DNA of 64,000 nt from Roseibium litorale (GCF_014842915.1 NZ_JACYXI010000012.1:122117-186116), one strand, 5' to 3'. Counted from the stretch's first letter, positions 15,381 to 23,874 are shown. Translations and numbers: made by a program. The notes: generated from the sequence alone by a model not told the origin.

Positions 15381-16226
15381 ATGGTCAAGATCCGTGGGAT
15401 TGAATTCGAGGGCAATACGGACAACTCGATGGGGCTTGAGTTTTACAACCTCAGCCATCGTTTCGGCTATCAGTCACCCAACTGGCCATATTTCGAAGAT
15501 GTGAAGATCGAGCGCATTCATTACATGGCGAAGTCGGGCGTGCTGTCACAGCGCATCACCACCTCGATGCACAATACGACCCACATTGATGCACCGGCGC
15601 ACGTTGTTCAGGGGACACCGTTCATCGACGAAGTGCCGCTGCCGCATTTCTTCGGCTCCGGCCTGGTTGTCTCGATCCCGAAGAAGCAGTGGGAGCAGAT
15701 CACCTATGACGATCTGGAAAAGGCGGCCGGAAAGGCTGTGCGCCCCGGCGACGTGATCATCGTCAATACGGGCTACCACCACATCTACGATGACAGCGAG
15801 GACTACTTCCTGCGCGCGCCCGGTTTCGTGCCGTCCGCTGCCGACTGGTTCATCGAGAAGAAGGTCAAGGTTGTCGGTCACGACACCCAGGCCAACGACC
15901 ATCCGCTGGCGACCGCGATCGGTCCGCATGGCATCGGTCCGATCATCAACCACGTCGACCTGAAGCAGGAATATTACGAGTGGTCCGGTGGTCGCGACTG
16001 GAAGGACGACTTTCCCGAATGGGAGCCGGTTCATCGCAAGCTGTTCAAGGCGGGCATTCTCGGCATCGAGAATGTCGGGGGCGACCTCGACGCAGTGACC
16101 GGCAAGCGCGTCACCTTTGCCTTCTTCCCCTGGAACTGGGATCGCGGTGACGGCTGCATCATCCGCCTCGTCGCCATGATCGACAAGGGGCAGAACTACA
16201 GGATCGAAGCCGGCACGGCGTTCTGA
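15381..16226 (+). CDS. Cyclase-family (KynB-like) metal hydrolase
   Basis: A 281-residue member of the PF04199 family (arylformamidase, isatin hydrolase, so-called cyclases). The metal motif is readable as His64-N-T-T-His68-I-Asp70-A-P-A-His74. GGAGGATG precedes ATG 15381. Family members hydrolyse amide or lactone-like bonds on aromatic or cyclic substrates. It heads the plus-strand arm of the IclR cluster, followed by a hairpin and the cupin gene. The substrate is not predictable, but ring-derived compounds fit the PhlG-like and decarboxylase genes nearby. Confidence 0.88.
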   Translation: MVKIRGIEFEGNTDNSMGLEFYNLSHRFGYQSPNWPYFEDVKIERIHYMAKSGVLSQRITTSMHNTTHIDAPAHVVQGTPFIDEVPLPHFFGSGLVVSIPKKQWEQITYDDLEKAAGKAVRPGDVIIVNTGYHHIYDDSEDYFLRAPGFVPSAADWFIEKKVKVVGHDTQANDHPLATAIGPHGIGPIINHVDLKQEYYEWSGGRDWKDDFPEWEPVHRKLFKAGILGIENVGGDLDAVTGKRVTFAFFPWNWDRGDGCIIRLVAMIDKGQNYRIEAGTAF

Positions 16227-16234
16227 CGAACCCG

Positions 16235-16259
16235 CGCACGCCGCACCTCGCGGCGTGCG
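16235..16259 (+). promoter_or_regulatory. Intercistronic hairpin after the cyclase gene
   Basis: Arms CGCACGCCGC (16235-16244) and GCGGCGTGCG (16250-16259) pair perfectly over 10 bases with a 5-base loop. No T-tract follows, so it probably protects or separates messages rather than ending transcription fully. Confidence 0.5.
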
Positions 16260-16308
16260 TGTTCGCGACCGGCTTTTGCGAACAAGATCAGGCATAGGGA
16301 GGTGCGTG

Positions 16309-16656
16309 ATGCATGTGAAGCGATTTGAGGACGCCAAGTCCTATGAGGCGCCCAATCACTGGGGCGTGGTGGGTCTGCGTCTGCAGGGGTTCGAGGAGGG
16401 CGGCCCGACCAACCAGTGGGTCGGTCTCAGCCAGTTCCTGCCGGGCGGCGGCGCCGGACCGGACAGTTCGCCGGTCGAAAAGATTTACGTGATCCTGTCG
16501 GGCGAGATGACGGTGATTGTCGACGGCAAGGAAACGGTCCTGCGTCAGTATGACAGCTGCACCATTCCGGCCCACGAGGTTCGCAAGATCGAGAACCGCT
16601 CCAACCATGTTTGCGCGATGCTCGTCGTGATTCCCTTTCCGAAGGAGACGAAGTGA
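16309..16656 (+). CDS. Small cupin-domain protein
   Basis: A 115-residue single cupin. ATG 16309 follows AGGGAGG. The cupin strands are visible as QFLPGGGAGPDSSPVEKIYV, VILSGEMTVIVDG and LRQYDSCTIPAHEVRKIEN. The usual first histidine box (GxxxxHxH) is weak: it reads GPDSSPVEK, so metal binding may be reduced. It may act as an isomerase, decarboxylase or binding protein in the pathway. Its stop (TGA 16654-16656) overlaps the ATG of the SDR gene by one base. Confidence 0.75.
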   Translation: MHVKRFEDAKSYEAPNHWGVVGLRLQGFEEGGPTNQWVGLSQFLPGGGAGPDSSPVEKIYVILSGEMTVIVDGKETVLRQYDSCTIPAHEVRKIENRSNHVCAMLVVIPFPKETK

Positions 16657-17450
16657 TGTCGCTTTCCAATCCGCTTTCCATGTTTGACGTCAAGGGCAAG
16701 GCCGCTCTGATCACTGGCGCCTCCGGTGCCTTCGGCATGGTCGCCGCCCGTACGCTTGCGGGGGCCGGCTGCAAGCTGGTTCTGGCTGCCGGTAATCTCG
16801 CCCCGCTGTCTGAAATCGCCGGCGAATGCCGCGCCTCAGGCGCTGAGGTGCATGAGGTGAATGCGCGGCCTAACAGCGAAAAGGCTGCCGACGCGCTCGT
16901 GGCCGAAACGGTCAAGGCGTTTGGCGCGATCGATATTCTCGTGGTCGCCTCGGGCATGAACAAGGTTGCCAAGATCGACGAGATGGACCTGACTGCCTTT
17001 CAATCGGTGATGGACGCCAACGTCACCCAGAGCTGGCTGCTTTCGCGCGCCGCCACCCGTCAGATGAAGGTCCAAGGCATGGGCGGCAAGATCGTGCTTG
17101 TCAGTTCGGCGCGCGGTCTTCTCGGTCATCCGGCGGGCTATACCGCCTATTGTGCTTCCAAGGCTGCGGTAGACGGAATCACCAAGGCGCTCGGCTGCGA
17201 GCTTGGCCCGACCGGCATCACGGTCAATGCTATCGCTCCGACTGTGTTCCGTTCACCGCTGACTGCCTGGATGTATGAGGAGACCGAGCAAGCGACAGCC
17301 GTGCGCAACGGCTTCCTCGCCCGCGTCCCCAAGGGGCGGCTCGGCGAACCGGAAGATTTGGCCGGTCCCTTGCTCTTTCTCGCCTCGCGAGCATCGGACT
17401 TCTACACCGGCCATATTCTCTATGCCGACGGCGGCTATACGGCGGGCTGA
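16656..17450 (+). CDS. Short-chain dehydrogenase/reductase (SDR)
   Basis: A 264-residue classical SDR. The NAD(P) glycine motif GASGAFG is at 21-27, the catalytic serine at about 150 and Tyr165-x3-Lys169 (YCASK). ATG 16656 overlaps the cupin stop and has AAGGAG upstream. It oxidises or reduces a hydroxyl/keto group in the pathway; the substrate is unknown. The 3-hydroxyacid dehydrogenase gene starts four bases later. Confidence 0.9.
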   Translation: MSLSNPLSMFDVKGKAALITGASGAFGMVAARTLAGAGCKLVLAAGNLAPLSEIAGECRASGAEVHEVNARPNSEKAADALVAETVKAFGAIDILVVASGMNKVAKIDEMDLTAFQSVMDANVTQSWLLSRAATRQMKVQGMGGKIVLVSSARGLLGHPAGYTAYCASKAAVDGITKALGCELGPTGITVNAIAPTVFRSPLTAWMYEETEQATAVRNGFLARVPKGRLGEPEDLAGPLLFLASRASDFYTGHILYADGGYTAG

Positions 17451-17453
17451 GCG

Positions 17454-18377
17454 ATGAGCAACCAATGGATCGGTGTCATCGGTGCCGGCCTCATGGGACA
17501 CGGCATCGCGCTGACCTTCGCCAAAGCGGGGTACCGGGTCGCCATCCACGACCCGGTTCAGGCCGCGCGCGACGGCGTGAAGGCACGAATTTCTGAGAGC
17601 CTCACCATCATGGGCGAGGCCCCGGAGGGCGTTTCAGCCGTCCTCGACCGTGTCGAGGTTCGCGACACGCTTGCGGGCACCGTTCAGGCGACGTCGACCG
17701 TCTTCGAGGCGGCTCCGGAAAAAATGGAGCTGAAGCAGGCGATCTTTGCCGAGATCGAGGCGCATGCGCCGAGCGATGCGATCCTTGCATCGAACACCTC
17801 GGTCATGCCGATCACGCAGATCATGTCGAAGCTGCAGAACAAGGGTAGGGCGATCGGCACCCATTGGTGGAACCCGCCCCATCTCATTCCTCTGGTCGAA
17901 GTCGTGCGGACGGAGTGGACCGAGGATGCTGTCGCCGAAACCGCGATGGCGCTGTTGTTGGAGGCGGGCAAGACGCCGGTCCTCGTCGCCAAGGATGTGC
18001 CGGGCTTTATCGGAAACCGGCTCCAGCATGCCTTGTGGCGCGAGGCGATCAGTCTCGTCGAGCGCGGTATTTGCGATGCCGCCTCTGTCGACACTGTCAT
18101 CAAGAATTGTTTCGGGAGGCGGCTTTCGGTGCTCGGGCCGCTGGAGAATGCCGACCTGGTCGGGCTTGACCTGACCCTCGACATTCACAGCCAGGTTCTT
18201 GCCGATCTTGAGGCAAGGCAGGGACCCTCGCCACTCTTGGAGGAGATGGTGCGCGAGGGGCGGATCGGCATGAAATCCGGCCGTGGCTTCTACGACTGGA
18301 CGCCGGAGGAAGCGTCCGCCGTGCGCAGCCGTGTGTCGACGCATCTGCAAAAACTGGAGACCATTCTGCCGGAATGA
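17454..18377 (+). CDS. 3-hydroxyacyl-CoA-dehydrogenase-like 3-hydroxyacid dehydrogenase
   Basis: A 307-residue two-domain dehydrogenase. The Rossmann motif GAGLMG is at 10-15 and the catalytic histidine is His137 in HWWNPPHLIPLVEV. Fatty-acid enzymes have HFFNP followed by MKLVE; this variant resembles relatives acting on free 3-hydroxy acids such as carnitine or gulonate. GFIGNRL and a C-terminal helical domain (GPLENADLVGLD) follow as usual. With the beta-keto acid cleavage enzyme downstream it could make the beta-keto acid that is then split. That pairing is known from carnitine degradation; here it is inference. Confidence 0.88.
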   Translation: MSNQWIGVIGAGLMGHGIALTFAKAGYRVAIHDPVQAARDGVKARISESLTIMGEAPEGVSAVLDRVEVRDTLAGTVQATSTVFEAAPEKMELKQAIFAEIEAHAPSDAILASNTSVMPITQIMSKLQNKGRAIGTHWWNPPHLIPLVEVVRTEWTEDAVAETAMALLLEAGKTPVLVAKDVPGFIGNRLQHALWREAISLVERGICDAASVDTVIKNCFGRRLSVLGPLENADLVGLDLTLDIHSQVLADLEARQGPSPLLEEMVREGRIGMKSGRGFYDWTPEEASAVRSRVSTHLQKLETILPE

Positions 18378-18393
18378 GGGCGGCGAACCGCCC
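18378..18393 (+). promoter_or_regulatory. Small hairpin after the dehydrogenase gene
   Basis: GGGCGG (18378-18383), a CGAA tetraloop and CCGCCC (18388-18393) form a compact stem starting just behind the stop codon. No T-tract follows. Confidence 0.4.
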
Positions 18394-18421
18394 CGCACAA
18401 CTCGCTCGGAGGAGAGACGAG

Positions 18422-18565
18422 ATGAGCATGCCAGTGACTTACACATCTCGGATTCCGCAGACGCCGTTGCCTGAGACGGCGGCGGTCTTGGCGCATGCAT
18501 CGCAACGCGGCACCGCCCCTTCTCCCAGCATCATTTATCGCCACAAAAGCATGTTGAGGGAGTGA
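18422..18565 (+). CDS. Possible 47-residue peptide before the PhlG-like gene
   Basis: ATG 18422 stands behind GGAGGAGAG, one of the best ribosome sites of the cluster. The frame reads MSMPVTYTSRIPQTPLPE, then TAAVLAHASQRG and SIIYRHKSMLRE, and ends seven bases before the PhlG-like start. It may be a small protein, a leader, or the cut N-terminus of the hydrolase. I recognise no family. Confidence 0.4.
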   Translation: MSMPVTYTSRIPQTPLPETAAVLAHASQRGTAPSPSIIYRHKSMLRE

Positions 18566-18571
18566 GGCATC

Positions 18572-19234
18572 ATGCGCTTTGAAGAGAGAGACGACCTTCT
18601 TAAACCCGGTTATCTGAAACTCGAAAGCGGCATTCAGCGCTACGATGACGGCTATGTCACGATCGCTGCGCTGACCCGCATGCCGCATTGCCGCGCCAAG
18701 ATGGTTCACTGGTGGTTCGGCTGGCTCGGCGGGACGGATCAGTACAAATTGTGGCATCCGCGCGACCACGTCTTTTCCGACTGGGAGGACCGGGGCAATG
18801 GCGGCAATTACTATGGCGCCAAGCATCTGGTGCATGAACGGCTGGGCGATTCCAGTCCGATCCACAAGCTGAGGATCCATTTCCGCGATCCGCACGAGAT
18901 TTTCGACCATGCAGGTTACGACGCGGTGGACGGCGTTGCCGTGTGTGCGAGGGCGGGATCGCTGGAGAAGCCCGTGAATATGGGCCACATGTGCCACTTC
19001 GTGCGGAACACGGATTTCGGCTGTGAGATGCGTACGCGCTTCTGGTTCGGTGACATCCACAGTCAGGACCCCGGTCAAACCCTTCCCGAGGATATGCGGG
19101 CCGGTATCCGGCATGCGGCATTGACCGACGACTTCTGCCACGGGCTCCATCAGCACGCGACCGAGGAGATGGGCTACCTCGCAGACCTGTTGCCGGTTCT
19201 TTACCGGCAGATCACTGGAGACGCCTCGTTCTGA
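18572..19234 (+). CDS. PhlG-like C-C hydrolase (DAPG-hydrolase family)
   Basis: A 220-residue protein resembling 2,4-diacetylphloroglucinol hydrolase PhlG, which cuts a ring-to-acyl C-C bond with a metal ion. Readable family marks are CRAKMVHWWFGWLGG, YKLWHPRDHVFSDWED, AKHLVHERLG (His88, Glu89), a MGHMCHFV stretch and a C-terminal His195-x3-Glu199 box (HQHATEEMGYL). It is shorter than PhlG at the N-terminus. It is placed between a 3-hydroxyacid dehydrogenase and the beta-keto acid cleavage enzyme. A substrate with an acyl group on an aromatic or diketone is likely, not proven. Confidence 0.75.
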   Translation: MRFEERDDLLKPGYLKLESGIQRYDDGYVTIAALTRMPHCRAKMVHWWFGWLGGTDQYKLWHPRDHVFSDWEDRGNGGNYYGAKHLVHERLGDSSPIHKLRIHFRDPHEIFDHAGYDAVDGVAVCARAGSLEKPVNMGHMCHFVRNTDFGCEMRTRFWFGDIHSQDPGQTLPEDMRAGIRHAALTDDFCHGLHQHATEEMGYLADLLPVLYRQITGDASF

Positions 19235-19272
19235 GAGGTCTCAATCGCGGACGAGCTTTCAAGGAGCCTGAT

Positions 19273-20202
19273 ATGGCCAAGCAAAAGACCATCATCACCT
19301 GCGCTATCACCGGCGCGATCCACACGCCGACCATGTCGGATGCGCTGCCCTACACGCCTGATGATATTGCGCGTCAGGCCATTGATGCGGCGGAAGCCGG
19401 CGCCTCGATCCTGCATTTGCACGCGCGACGGCCGACCGACGGCGGTGTGTCGATCGACCCAAAGGATTTCTCCGCCTTTCTCCCCCGTATCAAGCAGGCG
19501 ACGAACGCGGTGATCAACATCTCGACCGGAGGCAGCCTGAAGAACACGATCGAAGAGCGCATTGCGCCCGCTCTCGCCTTCTCGCCAGAAATGTGCTCGA
19601 TGAACATGGGCTCAATGAACTTCTCGTTCCATCCGCTCGCCCAGCGCTACGAGGCGTTCAAGTTCGACTGGGAAAAGGACTATATCGCCAATTCCGACAC
19701 CTACATCTTCCGTAACACGTTCGCCGACATTGGCAATGCGGCGACACAGTTGGCGCCCCACGGCACCAAGTTTGAGCACGAGTGCTACGATGTCGGCCAT
19801 CTCTACAATCTGAAATTCTGCATGGATATCGGTTTGTTCAAGGCGCCGATCTTCATCCAGTTCATCTTCGGCATTCTCGGCGGCATCGGTCCCGAGGTCG
19901 ACAACCTCATTTTCATGAAGCGCACGGCCGACCGGCTGTTCGGCAAAGATTACCGCTGGTCGGTGCTCGGTGCCGGCGGCGCCCAGATGTCGCTTGCCTC
20001 GACCGCCAGTCAGATGGGCGGCAACGTTCGTGTCGGGCTCGAGGACAGCCTCTTCATCGAGCGCGGCAAGCTCGCCACCAGCAATGCCCAGCAGGTCGCC
20101 AAGATCCGGCGCATCGTCGAGGACCTTGGGTGCACCGTGGCATCGCCTGAGGAGGCGCGCGAGATCCTCGCCCTCAAGGGGGGCGACAACGTCAACTTCT
20201 GA
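19273..20202 (+). CDS. Beta-keto acid cleavage enzyme (BKACE, DUF849)
   Basis: A 309-residue TIM-barrel enzyme. The zinc pair His48-x-His50 is seen in ILHLHARRPTDGG; TIITCAITGAIHTP opens the barrel, and VLGAGGAQMSLA and VRVGLEDSLF (with the glutamate ligand) follow. Family members convert a beta-keto acid plus acetyl-CoA into acetoacetate and a new acyl-CoA. AAGGAG lies before ATG 19273. Its place after a 3-hydroxyacid dehydrogenase suggests it ends the pathway with a CoA ester that can enter central metabolism. Confidence 0.92.
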   Translation: MAKQKTIITCAITGAIHTPTMSDALPYTPDDIARQAIDAAEAGASILHLHARRPTDGGVSIDPKDFSAFLPRIKQATNAVINISTGGSLKNTIEERIAPALAFSPEMCSMNMGSMNFSFHPLAQRYEAFKFDWEKDYIANSDTYIFRNTFADIGNAATQLAPHGTKFEHECYDVGHLYNLKFCMDIGLFKAPIFIQFIFGILGGIGPEVDNLIFMKRTADRLFGKDYRWSVLGAGGAQMSLASTASQMGGNVRVGLEDSLFIERGKLATSNAQQVAKIRRIVEDLGCTVASPEEAREILALKGGDNVNF

Positions 20203-20207
20203 TGTGT

Positions 20208-20234
20208 GGCCCGGCATGCGGGATGCCTCGGGCC
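20208..20234 (+). promoter_or_regulatory. Intercistronic hairpin before dctQ
   Basis: GGCCCG (20208-20213) pairs with CGGGCC (20229-20234), and inside it GCAT pairs with ATGC. It lies in the 119-base gap between the cleavage enzyme and dctQ and may lower expression of the transporter subunits. Confidence 0.4.
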
Positions 20235-20321
20235 AACCGCTTCACCCCCAAGGGATCATAGTGTCGTGCCGTCACGGACAGGTACATCTCGCCGCTCGGG
20301 CGAGGGGAAACGGAGGATCAG

Positions 20322-20843
20322 ATGGCTTCTAGGATTTCGACTATGCTCGAGGCGCTTTTCGAGCTGCTTTTCAAGCTTTCGATGCTGGCGCTTGCGGCGA
20401 TGATGCTCGTGGTCGTTTGTGACGTGACCTCGCGCTATCTGTTCAATCACCCGATCCGGGGCGCCTATGATCTCGTCGAGACGCTGCTCCCCGTCACCAT
20501 CTTCTTCGGACTGCCTGCCGTCGTGGCGGGGCGCCATGACATTGTGATCGACCTGATCGACGCGATCATGCCGCATGGTCTCAGACGGGTTCTCATCGGC
20601 GCCTCGAGCCTGCTCGGGCTCGTCATGCTGTGCTTCGTCGAGTGGGCGATGTGGGGGCCTGCACAGCAAGCCTATCGCTACGGCGACGTGAAACTCGAAC
20701 TCAACATGCCTGTCTGGATCCTCTGGATCCCGGCCTTCCTAGGCATCGGAGCAACCATTCTTGCCGCTCTCAAGGTCCTGCTCGACGTGATCGCAGGCAA
20801 TTCTAAGGATGCAGCACGGGACGAAGGGACGAAATTCGAATGA
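20322..20843 (+). CDS. dctQ: TRAP transporter small membrane subunit DctQ
   Basis: A 173-residue protein with four hydrophobic helices (about 15-40, 50-72, 88-108 and 128-150). VCDVTSRYLFNHPIRGAYDL is the standard DctQ signature after the first helix. ATG 20322 follows GGAGGATC. It pairs with DctM in the inner membrane and works with the DctP encoded at 13.2-14.2 kb. The ATGA overlap with dctM (20840-20843) couples translation. Confidence 0.93.
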   Translation: MASRISTMLEALFELLFKLSMLALAAMMLVVVCDVTSRYLFNHPIRGAYDLVETLLPVTIFFGLPAVVAGRHDIVIDLIDAIMPHGLRRVLIGASSLLGLVMLCFVEWAMWGPAQQAYRYGDVKLELNMPVWILWIPAFLGIGATILAALKVLLDVIAGNSKDAARDEGTKFE

Positions 20844-22141
20844 CCGCCACGTTTCTCGGTTTCTGCCTCATCGGCCTGCTTTTCCTGCTGCTCTTCCTGC
20901 GGGTCTCGATCTGGATCGGGCTGCTCGTCACCGGTGTCCTCGGCAACATCATTCTCAACAGCCTCGGTGTGGCGCTGTCGGTCACGGGTGCTAACACCTT
21001 TGATTCCGCCAGCAATTACGGCCTGTCGGTGGTCCCGCTCTTCATTCTCATGGGGGACGTCGCCTCGGGCTCGCGGCTTTCCAGCGAACTCTTCCAGGCG
21101 GCGCGCGTCATCCTGTCGGGCGTGCGCGGCGGGTTGGCGATTGCTGCCATCGGTGCGTCCGGTGCTTTCGGCGCGGTTTGCGGTTCGTCGATTGCCACGG
21201 CAGCCACGATGACGCGGATCGCCATCCCCGAAATGCGCAAGGCAAACTATGAAGACGGCTTCGCGGCCTCATCGGTGGCAGCCGGCGGTAGCCTCGGCAT
21301 CCTCATACCGCCGTCGATCATCCTGGTCATCTACGGCGCGATCGCCGAACAGTCAGTGCAGAACCTGTTCGCCGCCGCCTTCATTCCCGGCATCGTGCTG
21401 CTCGTCCTCTACATACTGATCGCCATCTGGATTGCAAATCGCAACCCGGAAAAGGCACCGGCCGATCCGGCCGCCAGCTTTCTGGACAGGCTGAAGGCCC
21501 TAAGGGAACCGTGGCAGTTCATCGTTCTCTTCATTGTGACGATCGGCGGCATCTATGCCGGAATATTCAGCCCCAACGAGGCAGCCGCGATCGGCGCTTT
21601 TGGCGCCATCGTGCTCGGCTTCCTCGGACGCAGACTGACGATGGCGCAACTCGTACGATGCTTCAGGACCAGCGTGATCACGAGCTGCGCCTTGTTCATG
21701 ATCGTCATAGCCGCAAACCTGTTTTCCAATTTTGTTGTCCAGACCCAGTTGCCGGACGTTCTGCTCAGCGCCGCGCATGCTGCCGGCTTCGCGCCATGGG
21801 GCATCATGGTGACCATTATCGCAGTCTACATCCTGCTTGGCTGCTTTTTGGAGGGCATCGGCATGGTACTGATAACTGTGCCGGTCTTCCTGCCGGTGGT
21901 CACGGGCTACGGCTACAACCCCGTCTGGTTCGCCATCATCGTGGTCATTGTCGTGGAACTCGGGCTCATCCATCCGCCCGTCGGCATGAACCTGTTCGTG
22001 ATACAGGCGCAATTGCCCGACGTCAGGATCGGCCAGATGTATCGCGGCATCCTGCCGTTCCTCGTGGCGCCGTTCGCGCTGATCCTGCTGCTCTTCCTGT
22101 TCCCGCAACTGGCCCTGTGGCTGCCCTCGGTTCTCTATTGA
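20840..22141 (+). CDS. dctM: TRAP transporter large membrane subunit DctM
   Basis: A 433-residue protein with about twelve hydrophobic helices. VPLFILMGDVASGSRLSSEL, GASGAFGAVCGSSIATAATM and GGSLGILIPPSIILVIYGAI are the conserved DctM loops, and GLIHPPVGMNLFVIQ closes the second repeat. It drives Na+-coupled uptake of the ligand delivered by DctP, probably an organic acid. It is the last gene of the IclR arm; the TetR-type operon begins 255 bases later. Confidence 0.95.
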   Translation: MTATFLGFCLIGLLFLLLFLRVSIWIGLLVTGVLGNIILNSLGVALSVTGANTFDSASNYGLSVVPLFILMGDVASGSRLSSELFQAARVILSGVRGGLAIAAIGASGAFGAVCGSSIATAATMTRIAIPEMRKANYEDGFAASSVAAGGSLGILIPPSIILVIYGAIAEQSVQNLFAAAFIPGIVLLVLYILIAIWIANRNPEKAPADPAASFLDRLKALREPWQFIVLFIVTIGGIYAGIFSPNEAAAIGAFGAIVLGFLGRRLTMAQLVRCFRTSVITSCALFMIVIAANLFSNFVVQTQLPDVLLSAAHAAGFAPWGIMVTIIAVYILLGCFLEGIGMVLITVPVFLPVVTGYGYNPVWFAIIVVIVVELGLIHPPVGMNLFVIQAQLPDVRIGQMYRGILPFLVAPFALILLLFLFPQLALWLPSVLY

Positions 22142-22286
22142 GCCGGGGGAGTGCTGCAGCAGGCCGGCGTTGAGCATCTCAGGCAGTCCTATCGGGGAAC
22201 GGGTCGAGAGTCCGGGGCTATGAGCCGCTCTGCGCATCATCGAAGGGCACTCGGCATGGCCCCTGAAGTTGGTCTCAAACGATTAT

Positions 22287-22327
22287 TGACGATATCGTCA
22301 GAAAATGCATAAATGACAACATTGTCA
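22287..22327 (+). promoter_or_regulatory. Promoter with two TetR-type operators
   Basis: TGACGATATCGTCA (22287-22300) is a perfect palindrome and TGACAACATTGTCA (22314-22327) is close to one; they are 27 bases apart. TTGACG (22286-22291) and CATAAA (22308-22313) with 16 bases between fit -35 and -10 boxes. One operator covers -35 and the other lies just past -10, a repression layout. The core GAC-N6-GTC is shared with the site upstream of tetR. Confidence 0.6.
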
Positions 22328-22396
22328 GTTCTTGGGTCGCGGTCGGTTGAGGAGCCTTGTCGATCTGGAAGGAACGGACGGGAGGAGGAGTTTCGA

Positions 22397-23845
22397 GTGC
22401 AAAGCGCGCTATACATTGACAACCGCTCCGTTGCTGCGAGCGGCAACGCGACGTCGGTCAGATTGAACCCCGTCACGGATATCGCAGCGACGGTTTTCGC
22501 CGCAGCGACGCCGCAAGACTGCATCGCGGCTGTCAAGTCTGCCGCCGCCGCATTTCCATCCTGGTCGAAGACAGGGCCGAACACGCGGCGCGACATTCTC
22601 CTGAAGGCGTCTGCTCTGCTTGAGGAGCGCGCCGACCAGTTCGTCGACGCGATGATGAACGAGACGGGGGCATCCATGCCCTGGGTGCGCTTCAACATCC
22701 GCCTGGCGGCCGGGATGCTGCGCGAGGCCGCTTCGATCACTACCCATATCAAGGGCGAGATCATTCCGGCCGACAAGCCGGGGGCCTATGCGTTCGCTTT
22801 CCGGCGTCCGGTTGGCGTCGTGTTGTCGATCGTGCCGTGGAATGCGCCCGTCATTCTGGCGGTCCGCGCATTCGGCACCGCACTCGCTTGCGGAAATACG
22901 GTCGTGTTGAAGGGGTCAGAGCGCAGCCCCGCCACGCAGTTCCTGCTGACGAAGGTCATGATCGACGCCGGACTGCCTGCGGGCGTGATGAACTATGTCA
23001 CCCATACCCGGGAAGATGCTGCCGAGGTCGTTGAGGCGATGATCGCATGCGATGAGGTCCGCCGGGTCAACTTCACCGGATCCACCGCAACCGGCCGGGT
23101 CATCGCGCAACTGGGAGCCAAGTACCTGAAGCCGGTTCTGCTGGAGCTGGGTGGCAAGGCGCCGCTGCTGGTTCTGGAGGACGCCGACATCGACAACGCT
23201 GTCCGCGCGGCAGCCTTTGGCGGCTACATGCATCAGGGGCAGATCTGCATGTCGACCGAACGGATCGTGCTCGACGCCAAAATCGCCGATGAGTTCGCCG
23301 CAAAAATGAAGGCGAAGGTCGGAACCTTGAGCGCGGGCGACCCCCAAAAGTCCAATACGCCGCTCGGCGGGCTGATCGACAAGGATGCCGCGGGCCGGGT
23401 TGAAGGACTTATTGAAGACGCGATTGCGAAAGGCGCGGTGGCCCTTGTGCGGGGCAGCAGGGATGGTGCGGTGATGCAGCCGACCCTGCTGGATCGTGTC
23501 ACCCCAGACATGAATATCTACTACGAGGAGTCCTTCGGGCCCGTCACCTGCATGATGCGGGTAAACGACATCGAAGAAGCGATCAGCGTTGCCAATGACA
23601 CCGAATACGGCCTGAAGGCCGGGATTTTCTCCCGCGACGTGAAGCGTGCCCTGGAGATTGCGGACCGGTTGGAATTCGGCTGCTGCCACATCAATGGACC
23701 GACCGTCTACGACGAGGCGCAGATGCCGCTCGGCGGCATGAAAGCCTCCGGTTACGGGCGCTTTGGCGGGCATGCGGGCATCCATGAATTCACGGAAATT
23801 CATTGGGTGTCGGTCGAAGACCCCAATCAGCATTACCCGATCTGA
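22397..23845 (+). CDS. Aldehyde dehydrogenase (vanillin/salicylaldehyde type)
   Basis: A 482-residue NAD(P)-dependent aldehyde dehydrogenase. GTG 22397 is chosen because GGAGGAG lies just before it; an upstream ATG at 22313 overlaps the operator. Motifs: VLSIVPWNAPVILAVRAFG, NFTGSTATGRVIAQ, LELGGKAPLLVLEDAD with the general base, and GQICMST with nucleophile Cys284. The MSTERI sequence is typical of aromatic aldehyde dehydrogenases such as vanillin or salicylaldehyde dehydrogenase. It opens the TetR-controlled operon and may oxidise an aldehyde made by the alcohol dehydrogenase. Confidence 0.93.
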   Translation: MQSALYIDNRSVAASGNATSVRLNPVTDIAATVFAAATPQDCIAAVKSAAAAFPSWSKTGPNTRRDILLKASALLEERADQFVDAMMNETGASMPWVRFNIRLAAGMLREAASITTHIKGEIIPADKPGAYAFAFRRPVGVVLSIVPWNAPVILAVRAFGTALACGNTVVLKGSERSPATQFLLTKVMIDAGLPAGVMNYVTHTREDAAEVVEAMIACDEVRRVNFTGSTATGRVIAQLGAKYLKPVLLELGGKAPLLVLEDADIDNAVRAAAFGGYMHQGQICMSTERIVLDAKIADEFAAKMKAKVGTLSAGDPQKSNTPLGGLIDKDAAGRVEGLIEDAIAKGAVALVRGSRDGAVMQPTLLDRVTPDMNIYYEESFGPVTCMMRVNDIEEAISVANDTEYGLKAGIFSRDVKRALEIADRLEFGCCHINGPTVYDEAQMPLGGMKASGYGRFGGHAGIHEFTEIHWVSVEDPNQHYPI

Positions 23846-23874
23846 TCGAGACTAAATTGCAGGAGGAGAGTAAC

